NCBI GenBank assembly: GCA_030562195.1
Contig: JAUJPP010000007.1
Span: 16,861,769 to 16,925,768 of the forward strand
Direction of reading: 5' to 3'
DNA length: 64,000 nucleotides
DNA from: Nipponacmea schrenckii
Taxonomy: Eukaryota > Mollusca > Gastropoda > Lottiidae
The notes under the pieces were generated by a model. It made no database searches. It had not been told where the DNA came from and worked only from the letters and a program-made list of their open reading frames with translations. The position numbers and the translations under genes are program-made. Positions 23,182 through 35,000 of this stretch are shown piece by piece. Positions within the stretch are counted from its first letter, which is position 1, and the number at the start of each line of letters is the position of its first letter.

Positions 23182-25165
23182 ACGCGCACCAGTGGAAAGT
23201 ATATACCCGAGTATTATGCGTACCAGTGTTTAGTATATACCAGAGTATAATCCTCACCAGAGTATAGTATATACCCGAGTATAATGCGCATCTTTATAGT
23301 ATATACCCGGGTATAACACGCACCAATGTATAGTATATACCCAAGTATAACGCGCACCAGTGTATAGTATATATCCGAGTATAATGCGCACCAGTGTATA
23401 GTATATACCCGAGTATAATGTGCACCAGAGTATAGTATATACCCGAGTATAATACGCACCAATGTATAGTATTTACCCAAGTATAACGCGCACCAGTGTA
23501 TAGTATATCCGAGTATAATGCGCAGCAGTGTTTAGTATAACCGAGTATAATATGCCCAGTGTGTTTAGTATATACCCGAGTATAATGTGCACCAGATGAA
23601 GTATATATCCGAGTATAATGCGTACCAGTGGATAGTATATATCCTAGTATAATGCGTACCAGATTATAGTATATACCCGAGTATAATGCGTACAAGATTA
23701 TAGTATAAACCCGAGTATAATGCGCACCAGAGTATAGTATATACCCGAGTATAATGTGCACCAGAGTAAAGTATACAGTATAAGGACCAGGGTTTAATAT
23801 ATATCCGAGTTTAACGCGCACCAGTATAGTATATAACCGAATATAATGCGTACCAGAGTATAGTATATACCCGAGTATAATGCGTACCAGTGTTTAATAT
23901 ATATCCGATTTTAACGCGCACCGGTATAGTATATAACCGAATATAATGCGTACCAGAGTATAGTATATACCCGAATATAATGCGTACCAGAGTATAGTAT
24001 ATTCCCAAGTATAATGCGTACCGGTGTCTAATATATTACCGAGTATAATGTGTACCAGTTTATAGTATATTCCCGAGTTTAATGCGTACGAGTGTTTAGT
24101 ATATACCCGAGTATAATGCGTACCAGTGTTTAGTATATACCCGGGTATAATGCGTACCAGTGTATAGTATATACCCGAGTATAATGCGTACCAGTGTTTA
24201 GTATATTCCCGAGTTTAATGCGTACCTGTGTTTAGTATATACCCGAGTATAATGCGTACCAGTGTATAGTATATACCCGAGTTTAATGCGTACCCGTGTT
24301 TAGTAAATACCCGAGTTAGATACGTACCAGTGTTTAGTATATATCCGAGTTTAACGCGCACCAGTGTTTAGTATATACCCGAGTTTAATGCGTACCAGTG
24401 TTTAGTATATACCCGAGTTTAATGCGTACCAGTGTTTAGTATATACCCGAGTTTAACGCGCACTAGTGTTTAGTATATATCCGAGTTTGATGCGTACCAG
24501 TGTTTAGTATATACCCGAGTTTAATGCGTACAAGTGTTTAGTATATACCCGAGTATAATGCGTATCAGTGTAATTGTATATACCCTGTATAATGTTCACC
24601 AGTGTTTAGTATATACCCGAGTTTAACGCGTACCAGTGTTTAGTATATACCCGAGTTTAATGCGTACCAGTGTTTAGTATATACCCGAGTTTAATGCGTA
24701 CCAGTGTTTAGTATATACCCGAGTTAATGCGTACAGTGTTTAGTATATACCCGAGTATAATGTGCACCAGTGTTTAGTATATACCCGAGTTTAACGCTTA
24801 CCAGTGTTTAGTATATACCCGAGTTTAACGCGCACTAGTGTTTAGTATATACCCGAGTTTAATGCGTACCAGTGTTTAGTATATACCCGAGTTTAATGCG
24901 TACCAGTGTTTAGTATATACCCGAGTTTAATGCGTACAAGTGTTTAGTATATACCCGAGTATAATGCGTATCAGTGAATTGTATATACCCTGTATAATGT
25001 GCACCAGTGTTTAGTATATACCCGAGTTTAACGCTTACCAGTGTTTAGTATATACCCGAGTTAAACGCGCACAGGTATAGTCCTCTACTCTGTATAACAC
25101 TCACAAGAGTATATTATTATAAGACACACCAGTACCACCCCGGTATGGTGTGCACCAGTGTGTTA
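23182..25165 (-). repeat. 34-bp minisatellite array B, reverse orientation of array A
   Basis: The unit agtatatacccgagtataat then gcgcaccagtgttt is the reverse complement of the array A unit. There are about 56 copies. In the second half a variant with 'gagtttaatgcgtacc' dominates. Blocks of several units recur, for example the 'gtataatgcgtatcagtg' to 'gtataccctgtataatg' segment near 24550 and again near 24960. The right end decays after about 25080. Confidence 0.96.
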
Positions 25166-25200
25166 ATAATCTTAAAATGGCATTTAGTAATGGTGTTTGA

Positions 25201-25446
25201 TGAAGATAAACAAATTCTTATGGAATACAATTACTAACTTATTTGAGCGACATTTCAACCAGCGTTCTCTGGTCTTTATCAAGCAATGAATATATTGAAA
25301 GGTTACCAAGAATAGCCTATATATATATTTATATTCTTTTTAGCCTTTCATTATAGACATTGCTTGATAAAGACCAGAGAACGCTGGTTGAAACGTCGCT
25401 CAAATAAAGTTAGTAATTGTATTCCATAAGAATTTGTTTATCTTCA
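25201..25446. mobile_element. Fold-back fragment with 88-bp inverted arms, Penelope-terminal-repeat-like
   Basis: Arm 1 at 25201-25288 and arm 2 at 25359-25446 are near-perfect reverse complements with a 70-bp AT-rich loop. Arm 2 reads aagaccagagaacgctggtt then gaaacgtcgctc. This gives a small stem (ACCAG...CTGGT) followed by GAAAC, the stem II plus GAAA arrangement of hammerhead-type ribozymes found in Penelope-like element terminal repeats. The 5' core (TTGATAAAG) is only an approximate match to CUGANGA, so ribozyme activity is doubtful. Confidence 0.5.
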
Positions 25447-25990
25447 GTGTGTTAATAGTTATTAATTGCCTGGGTGTACATTTACACATATACTCTTTTG
25501 TATGTATATTATACAACAGTGCGCCTTATAAAGGAAGAAAAAATTCCCGAAGATTGAGAATACTGCGTATCTATCTCAAATATATGCAGCCACGTCTGTT
25601 ATAGTAACAACATTAAAGATAGTTAAATTGTTGGTTCGGATGGGCAGGTGCCAGAGGGACAATTGGGTACGGTTTTCATTCATTTAATTGTTGGTCGGTT
25701 GTCCGAATTTTTTCGGAGGGGCATTGACATCCACCACTAACCTTTGCCCCTGTAGCTGGCCTATAGATCTAGTAGCTTATGATACCATATTGTAACAATA
25801 GCTTTATATGTGAATCCAACGCCATTGAGATGAAGTCTAATGAATAGTTCCAAACAGAAGTGTTTTTTTCTGTAGCATTTCCTGCCTGTATCAAAGTGCT
25901 GATTAATTGAATTATTAAACTGTAAACAATAATATTTAGGTGTTTTATTATGACTTGTTTAATTTTCAGTGCGAAAATGTGGCTGAAATA
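25447..25990. other. Upstream flank of EXOC6
   Basis: No exon recognised. It ends at the upstream reading frame and probable promoter of EXOC6. Confidence 0.35.
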
Positions 25991-26038
25991 ATGGCTGCTT
26001 TTCGTCTGCAAAGTGCGCTCATGTACGCATGCGTGTAA
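25991..26038 (+). promoter_or_regulatory. Upstream ORF and NRF1-like palindrome before EXOC6
   Basis: An ATG at 25991 opens a 15-codon frame that stops at 26036-26038, seven bases before the EXOC6 start at 26045. If transcribed, it would lower translation of the main frame or make it depend on reinitiation. Within it, ACGCATGCGT (26025-26034) is a perfect palindrome resembling NRF1 sites at housekeeping promoters. The transcription start is unknown. Confidence 0.35.
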
Positions 26039-26044
26039 TATGGG

Positions 26045-29000
26045 ATGATGGCGGAAGCTACACCCAATAAGAGTTTTCCTGGAGATTGGAAGAAATTAGG
26101 GGATAAAGTGCAAGATGCCAACACTCTCAGACAGGAGGCTGTTAGTGCACAACACGACCACCTTATTACAGAAATTGAGACATCTGAAGGACCCCTAGCA
26201 ACGACACTACGGTAAAGAATTGTGGCCAAAATGTCACACCTCCTTTCCACCAAAACAGATAAATCAAATATAAACATTACATTTGACACCGGCAGTGGCA
26301 TAATCTAGAATCTCAATACTCTGTTGGCTCTTCATTAACTCTGTGCAATAGATGAAGATTTGCACTAACGTTAAACAACAAACTGTGCCACCTCTAAAAT
26401 TTAGCTTGAGGGACAAGAAGCCTATTCATTGTTTTCAATTTCTCTTTGAGTTTCTGATTTCAGTTATTTTATAAGCCTATTTCTTTGAGCACATACTGTT
26501 TCGAGCAGTCTTACGCTATCTCAGATCATAAAGCTGTAAATACTGGACAGTAGACTTTCATTCAAACTCATTTCCTTTCCTTTCAAACCTTGAACAAAAA
26601 TTTCTGAAGTCCATTGAATGATTCATAATCAAAGTTGCATGTAAATTAGGAAATTAATGATTAACCTTTCAATTATGGACAGTGGCTTTATATTATAGGT
26701 ATACTTCTTATTAGGATGACCAATAAATTGAAATTTTCAAACTGGACGAGAATGTATCTTTGTCTATCAGTTGACTGTCCAGGTGTCAAAACTGCCAATT
26801 TGACAGAATGTGCCTAGTATCGAAAATATCCAAAAAACTAGGTAATACATTGAACTAAGTAGGCCCTATTTATGAAATTTGTAATAATGACCAAGTTTAT
26901 ATGGATATTTTGTGTTATATGGAGATTCTATTAGTCAAGTCCACTGAAGAAAAACATTAATACTATATTATTGCTTTAATTTAAAGTTTTATATCCATTC
27001 TTACAGGTAGTATGTCTTTAAAATAGATGGTCGCTTCCTTAGATAGCTGGTTCATGGTTCAATTTTGATTATGTTTACGTATACAATTTAGTAATTTAAG
27101 CTGACAAATATTTTCAGGGCTGTGTACGATGGGGCTGAATTAGACAAGTTTCTTGATAAACTTGATACACGAATAAAAGGCCATGATAAAGAAATTGAAC
27201 GAATGTGTAATTATCATTATCAGGGATTTATTGATTCTATTCGAGAATTACAACAAGTCAGTGGAGATGCAGCCAAATTAAAGGTCAGTTTTTTTGTTTT
27301 TTTTAAATATCTCACAAAAGGTAACTTTTTTCTTGATCTTGATACAGTCTTACTAGAATTAGAGCAAATTATTGTTCGTTTTTGTTTAAGTTCATTTAGG
27401 ATCTCAGGACAAACAGGTGAGGATGTTTTGTCTGACGACCAAAACTCAATATGTTAATTTGTGGAATGTTCAAGAGCCTTGTTGTTAGACATTGAATTGC
27501 TTTATTTGAGGATACAATGTTGATAAAATATCTTCCATTGCAAACTGTATTACATTTCCAATTTTTGTAAGCAGAAGAAAGTGCAAAAAGAGTTGTGAAG
27601 CTTTATTTTATATTTTCATTCATTCTACAAGTTTTATGCACAGCTTTATGGAACAACAATCACTGGTTAAAGTTTATGCTACGTTTCGGCGTGTTTCCCC
27701 CGCCGTCCTCAGGCACAGAATGACAAGACATGATAGGCAACGATATATATACAATTGTACTTATTATTAAAATAACACAAGAGATAAAATATTTTATTAT
27801 TGCAACTACATTAATGTTAAAAGGTAAGATAAAAAGGAAAATTCTTAAAATAACATACAATTCTGATTCAATTAAGAGGGGTTATAATTAAAATAACACA
27901 AGAGATAAAATGTTTTATTATTGCAAATACATTTATGTTTAAAGGTATGATAAAAAAGGAAACTGATACTTAAAATAACATACAATTCAGATTCAATTAA
28001 GGTGGTTAATTGAAGATTAAGTAAATAATTGTTTTATTAATAGTGAATAATATCATATAAAACTAACTAGTGATTGGGAAGTGAAGTGCTTTATTTACCA
28101 AATATGAATAAATTTATGCAAATTAATAATTCAGTCAGATAAGTTTGTCATATGCATGTGAAATTCTGACACCTTCATCTCTGTTTAGGTCTGGCTGGTA
28201 TCTTCTGATGTTGATGGCTTCATGAAGTCTCCTGGTTTTATCAATATGCTTATTTAATGTCAGTATGTTGGTGTTTTCAAAGTTTACTTTATGTCCTGTT
28301 TTTCTCCCCATAGCAAGATGTTCAGCTACAGCTGATGTTCCTTCATTGCCAGGTTTGTCTTGGTGGTCTTTTAGACGAACATCAAGGGGTCTTTTGGTTT
28401 CCCCAATGTAAGAGCTTCCACAGGAACATTCAACTCGGTAAACGCATCCCTTAGGCTTTTGGTTGTTGGAGGGATTGAATTTTCCATTGGCTTTGAGTAA
28501 GTCTTTAAGTGTTGTATTACCCGAAAACACTGTTTCAATACCAACCGACTTCTTTAGGATCTTCTTAATTTGGTATGATGCCCTTCCAATGAATGGTATA
28601 ACTATGCGGTTTGGGGGTCTGTTTGTGTCAGATTGTTGGTTGGTGGGTTTTGCCATCAGTGTTGATCGAATGGCTTCATGAACAAAAGTAGAAGGATAGT
28701 TGTTGTGCATACAAAATACATTCTTGATGTGTTGTAGCTCTTGTTGAAAGTATTCTGGATCACAAATCCTTTTTGCTCTTCTGACCAGTGTTGTGATGGC
28801 TGCCCTTTTGACATGTTGAGGTGTGTTAGACTGGAAGTTTACATACTGATCTGTATGTGTAGGTTTCCTATAAACACACGTCTTCAGCTGACCTCCTATC
28901 CGCATAATTCTCACATCCAAAAAGGGTATTGAGTCATTTTCTTCTTTTTCCATAGTAAATTTTATCCTTCGATGCTGAGCATTTAGGTGTTGAAGTAGAG

Positions 29001-32000
29001 CAGTTGGCTCATCATTTTCTCCAAGCATAACAAAGGTGTCATCAACTTTCCGGAAAAGGGCAGCCATCACAACACTGGTCAGAAGAGCAAAAAGGATTTG
29101 TGATCCAGAATACTTTCAACAAGAGCTACAACACATCAAGAATGTATTTTGTATGCACAACAACTATCCTTCTACTTTTGTTCATGAAGCCATTCGATCA
29201 ACACTGATGGCAAAACCCACCAACCAACAATCTGACACAAACAGACCCCCAAACCGCATAGTTATACCATTCATTGGAAGGGCATCATACCAAATTAAGA
29301 AGATCCTAAAGAAGTCGGTTGGTATTGAAACAGTGTTTTCGGGTAATACAACACTTAAAGACTTACTCAAAGCCAATGGAAAATTCAATCCCTCCAACAA
29401 CCAAAAGCCTAAGGGATGCGTTTACCGAATTGAATGTTCCTGTGGAAGCTCTTACATTGGGGAAACCAAAAGACCCCTTGATGTTCGTCTAAAAGACCAC
29501 CAAGACAAACCTGGCAATGAAGGAACATCAGCTGTAGCTGAACATCTTGCTATGGGGAGAAAAACAGGACATAAAGTAAACTTTGAAAACACCAACATAC
29601 TGACATTAAATAAGCATATTGATAAAACCAGGAGACTTCATGAAGCCATCAACATCAGAAGATACCAGCCAGACCTAAACAGAGATGAAGGTGTCAGAAT
29701 TTCACATGCATATGACAAACTTATCTGACTGAATTATTAATTTGCATAAATTTATTCATATTTGGTAAATAAAGCACTTCACTTCCCAATCACTAGTTAG
29801 TTTTATATGATATTATTCACTATTAATAAAACAATTATTTACTTAATCTTCAATTAACCCCCTTAATTGAATCAGAATTGTATGTTATTTTAAGTATCAG
29901 TTTCCTTTTTTATCATACCTTTAAACATAAATGTATTTGCAATAATAAAACATTTTATCTCTTGTGTTATTTTAATTATAACCCCTCTTAATTGAATCAG
30001 AATTGTATGTTATTTTAAGAATTTTCCTTTTTATCTTACCTTTTAACATTAATGTAGTTGCAATAATAAAATATTTTATCTCTTGTGTTATTTTAATAAT
30101 AAGTACAATTGTATATATATCGTTGCCTATCATGTCTTGTCATTCTGTGCCTGAGGACGGCGGGGGAAACACGCCGAAACGTAGCATAAACTTTAACCAG
30201 TGATTGTTGTTCCATAAAGCTGTGCATATATATCGTACTCACAATTGCTAAATGCCATTTAAAGACTTTCATTCATTCTACAAGTTTTTGAGTTTTTTTA
30301 AGATAAAAAACAAGTGTAGTTCACAGGGTCTTAAAATTGTAATATGAATGTATTTTGGACTTTGTATTTTAGGATGAAATTGGGGGTGTAGATCAAGAAT
30401 TACAGAAATCCTGTCAACTGTTATTAAAACGTGGTGATGAACTGGTTCGATGTCGCCAAGTACAGAAAAATATAACCACAGCTATAGATAACCTGTCTCT
30501 ATCACTGCCAGGTAGGGTGGTTAATATAGATAACCTGTCTCTATCACTGCCAGGTAGGGTGGTTAATACAGATAACCTGTCTCTATCACTGCCAGGTAGG
30601 GTGGTTAAAATAGATAACCTGTCTTTATCACTGCCAGGTAGGGTGGTTAATATAGATAACCTGTCTCTATCACTGCCAGGTAGGGTGGTTAATATAGATA
30701 ACCTGTCTCTATCACTGCCAGGTAGGGTGGTTAATATAGATAACCTGTCTCTATCACTGCCAGGTAGGGATGTTAATACAGATAACCTGTCTTTATCACT
30801 GCCAGGTAGGGTGGTTAATATAGATAACCTGTCTCTATCACTGCCAGGTAGGGTGGTTCATTAAGTGCTTTCTTGATTCCACACTTTCAGTGAATAAATT
30901 TTGGGCTCTGGTTGTGTCAACTTGTTTCTGTATTGAATTTGTTTAATGACAAATTCTGATGTCACCAGTGCTCTGTCCTTATGATTGTTGCTTATGTTTC
31001 AGTGCTAGAAATGTATGGTAAATTACAAGAACAAATGAAGCATAAAAGGTAAAGAAAGAGCTATTGTCATGTTGACATTAATTGGTCTAATCTTGTCATA
31101 TCCTTTTGTCCCATTATTGGTATTGCCAATTTTGCAAGATGTAGGCTGTACCAACTTACTGTAAGGGATAAGTGTAACAACAGAGGTCTAGTTTGATTTT
31201 GAAAGACTATTTGATATTGTAATTGTAGATATTACCCTAGACCCTAGACCAATTAGAACATAACTATCTTGTTGATATGCTAATAAGTGATCTGTTAAGT
31301 CTGTTTTTTTGATAGACTATTTGATATATTGTAATTGTAGATATTATCCTGCCCTAAAGACCCTAGAACAATTAGAACATACATATCTTCCAAGAGTCAT
31401 GACCCACTGGTTTTCACAAACTATGGCCAATGCAATACCTAAACTAAGAGAACAAATTAAAGTTGCTTCCATGTCAGAATTAAAAGACTTTCTGGAGAGT
31501 ATTCGGAAGAATTCAGCTAAGATTGGAGAAGTTGCTATGAGACATGTAAGTAGCCTGAAATCAGACTGAATCAAAATGTATCTACCAAATTATTTGGTTT
31601 GAACTTCTTAAAAATGGTATAATCTCGCCCGATACCCACATGGTAGCTAGCCTGTGGCACTTTGACCCTCAGCTGATTTTTTTTCCATTTCAACTATTTT
31701 TTTATTTCTTACTTGGATCGCTGTGAATTTTCATGATTGAATTTCAAAGTAATTCCAGTCTTATTCTATGTAGGATATCAATCATTCAAGTTTTTATTCC
31801 CCTATGATGCACTGAATAAATTCCTGATAAATTATGTGCATTAGTGACAAGTGCTCTGCCCAAATATGTCCAATTATATATTTGTATGCCTATCTTGGTG
31901 TTTAAAGAGATAGTAAAGAGGTTTTCTAAACATTTTATTGGTTTGGGGATACTGGTTACATTGATTTGGTTCATTCCAAATTTCACTCAGATGTTTTTGG

Positions 32001-35000
32001 TTCTGTTGAGGATAACCTCTTATGACTGCACTATTTAGGCCCTTTTTAGTGAAAAAACCTCATTACAATCCCTTTAATGATGGGATGATAATTATGGCTG
32101 GTATAAGTATTGAATGATTCCCATGTCCCAATCGTATATAAATCTTTGTTCCATATTTCAGGCTGCAGAACAGAATAATATGGATCCATCAATAGCTAAA
32201 AAGAAGTTAAAAAAGAAACGTGCTCCACCTCCTCCCAATCCTTTCACTGGTGAAATAGATCATGTTCCTGAACCAATTCGAGATGATTCAGGTGATGAAG
32301 AGGTTTGTTGTTGATTTTATTATATTTGAATAGACTTTATCCGACAGTTGGTACCAAAATGAAATATTGTGAATTAAATAGGAAATTTCACTGAATGCTA
32401 CTTTGTACTGGATTCCTTTCCTGATATACATAATGGATTTAACGATTATTTTCTTTATGAACAATTGTCTTATGAAAAAAATTTCATCTCATGCTTCCAA
32501 CATGTGTTTTGAGGTAAAGTCTTCATTTGGGCAGCTATTTTGAATTTGAATTTCAAGTCCATTATGTTTTGTAATTGAAAATAATAAGTTGAACAAAGTC
32601 AATGTCTCTCATGAATAAACATGAGACTAATCAAAGTGAAAGAAAGCGCGTATTACAGATATCTTATACTATTTGTAGGAATTAAGTGCCCAAGATTTGA
32701 TAGATTTTAGTCCTGTATATAGATGTTTACATATTTACTCTGTTTTGGTGAGTATTCTGTCTTATTGCTATATTATGTGAACTTCTTGAGTGGGTTATTA
32801 TAATCTAGATTTTCCCTCTGTTTGTTTTTTTGGTTTGGCCAAATCTCCTGGCATCGTGTATTGTCGCTATTATCAGCTGAAATGACTGGAATAATGATGA
32901 CAGATAACTTATTCATTGTCTTTAGACTTGTCACCAGTGACCAAGATAAGAGCTCTCCACCATCATGTAGTGTGTTGATCAAGGGATATAAAGACATCTG
33001 GGATTGTGGACTTCCGCTCAAGGTTTCGCTTGTCATTTTGTTTGTTTTATTTGAACTGTTGACATTTGAAGTTACAATACATCATTTGTTTGAAATAACC
33101 AAGCAGTCAATGAGATGTAAATTTTCAATTCCTTAAGGTTGTGCTTCAAGAACCTTAATTATGTCTATTTTAGGGTGATCGAGAAAAATTTGAGAATTAT
33201 TATCGTACTCAGAGATGGAAACAGGCTAGATTGTCGTTACAACCTCCCTCTAATATGGTGAGTGATATTTAATTCTGATGGGTTGTTTTATGAATATATT
33301 CCTACTTCTGTTTACTAATTATAAGTGACTTAATGGATTACCAAAAAACATCCAAATATAATGGCTATTGATTCTTGTTATGTATAGGCATATTTTTATA
33401 TAACTATTCAGTCTTTGTCAAGCATATAAAATCAAGATATTTTTGAATGAAATTAGGCTTTAATAATCTTGAATTGTGATGTCACAAATAGTACTTATAT
33501 TGCCCTTGCAGCTCATTGCACAGTTTTATAACCACCTGGAATTGACAGGCTACTATAAACTGGAAAGGATGAAGATAATGTGCCAAGACAGCTGCATTAG
33601 CCTATTGTCTTTGTGATTTCCAACTGTTGAAGGATCTTAACAGCCTGTAGAAAACAAGGCTTCAATTTATTGTCCCATCTTTACGACTAGATGCTAACAA
33701 GGGGAAACTGGGCTGAAAAATCCAAAAGTTCCATTTCAAACTTTGCTGAGACCTTCAGGCTAGCGAGCAAGCATGTTACTCATTGAGCCTCTGTGGCTCC
33801 TGAAGAAGGAGGAGCTGGTGTAACTTGGGATGATTATTAAAGTCTTGAATTGTTTTTATTTTACAGCATGAAAGTATTGATGCATATCAAAAATATTTCC
33901 ATGATATTGTTGGGTAAGTCAGATTGATATTTTAGGAAAATGTACTAGGTTTTAGAGTGGGTCTTTTAAAACACATTGTAGCCTGTGAATAGTATGATAT
34001 CATTTGACCAAGTTCATTAAAATTTATGACTTTTGTATTATTAGTTCCATATATTTTCTGAAGTGACCTTTGAGTCACAAACATTGCAGGAAGCACACTG
34101 AGGAATTTTTCACATTCTATATTTGTTATACTTTTTTTTTCCAGTTTTTTTGTTGTTGAGGATCATATCTACCACACTAGTCAGGGACTGGTTAATCGAG
34201 CCTATATTGATGAATTATGGGAAAAAGCTGTAGAGAAAATGGTTGCTACATTACGGTCTAGTGCAGTAAGTAATTTTTATTACCTCCAAAACTGAAGAGC
34301 TTGGTGTATCAGTAGTATATCTTATTAGATCTGAATAATTGTAAACTAGGATATAGTGAACAGGCTGTAAGATATGTATCACACTGCAGTTAGGCTTTCT
34401 TATCAACATGATTTTCTTACACAGTTGAATAATTCACATTGTAACTTTCCATTCTCTGATCTATTGTAATTCTATAAAAATCAACCACCTTTCAAAAATG
34501 ATTTTCTAAAAGAATTTGAAATGACTATTATCATTATGTGTAAGTTATCTACTAGAATGTAGGGTATAGGATGTAGTAGTCATTATATAATATATTATAA
34601 AGTTATATCTGCATGGTGTTAGAATATATAGAATATTTTATCCTTGAATATAGTAATTTTTTCTTTCCTCTTTTTTTTTCACGATTTTTAATTTCAGTTT
34701 GATGAATTAGTAAGAAAAACAAAATATTTTTGATTTTAAAAAATTCCTTCAAATTTTCCTTCAATGTTTGCCAAAATATCCAGCCTAATGTCTACTTTTT
34801 TATTTTCTTAGACACTGTATTTACTCTTTACCCTCGAGCACAATTCAATTTCGACCTTAATTCTGCCTTTTTCATGCTTTCTTGTTAAAATTGTCATGTA
34901 TCTTTCTTTCACCAAATGAAAATCAGAAATCATTTTTCTTCAATATTGCCGATTTTTTTTCCTATCACATATCTTTTTCATGTTATTTTACAAAATTTTG

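Larger units (their letters stand above)
27636..30266. mobile_element. Head-to-head pair of 5'-truncated Penelope-like elements (palindrome)
   Basis: The left copy (minus strand, 27636-about 29042) and the right copy (plus strand, 29054-about 30228) share inverted arms of about 1175 bp. Positions pair around a constant sum of 57863, so there is essentially no net insertion or deletion between arms. A 244-bp centre (28810-29053) belongs mainly to the left copy. Both carry the same coding end and the same terminal motif, with 3' ends facing outward. The whole is bounded by identical 22-bp duplications (27614-27635, 30267-30288). An extra 38 bp lies between the right arm and its duplication. It sits in EXOC6 intron 2. 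Confidence 0.88.

Noticed and set aside
23214..24008. Minus-strand open frames of 65-175 codons
   Set aside because: Same 34-bp repeat read in reverse; not genes.
18420..25165. CRISPR-like regular repeats
   Set aside because: Units are contiguous without unique spacers and the DNA is eukaryotic; this is a minisatellite.
28463..28932. Short plus-strand frames across the left Penelope-like arm
   Set aside because: Antisense shadows of the GIY-YIG frame; the same peptide appears antisense in the right arm.
30517..30864. Independent 115-codon LSLSLPGRVV-repeat protein
   Set aside because: It is the in-frame continuation of EXOC6 exon 3 through the donor repeats, not a separate gene.
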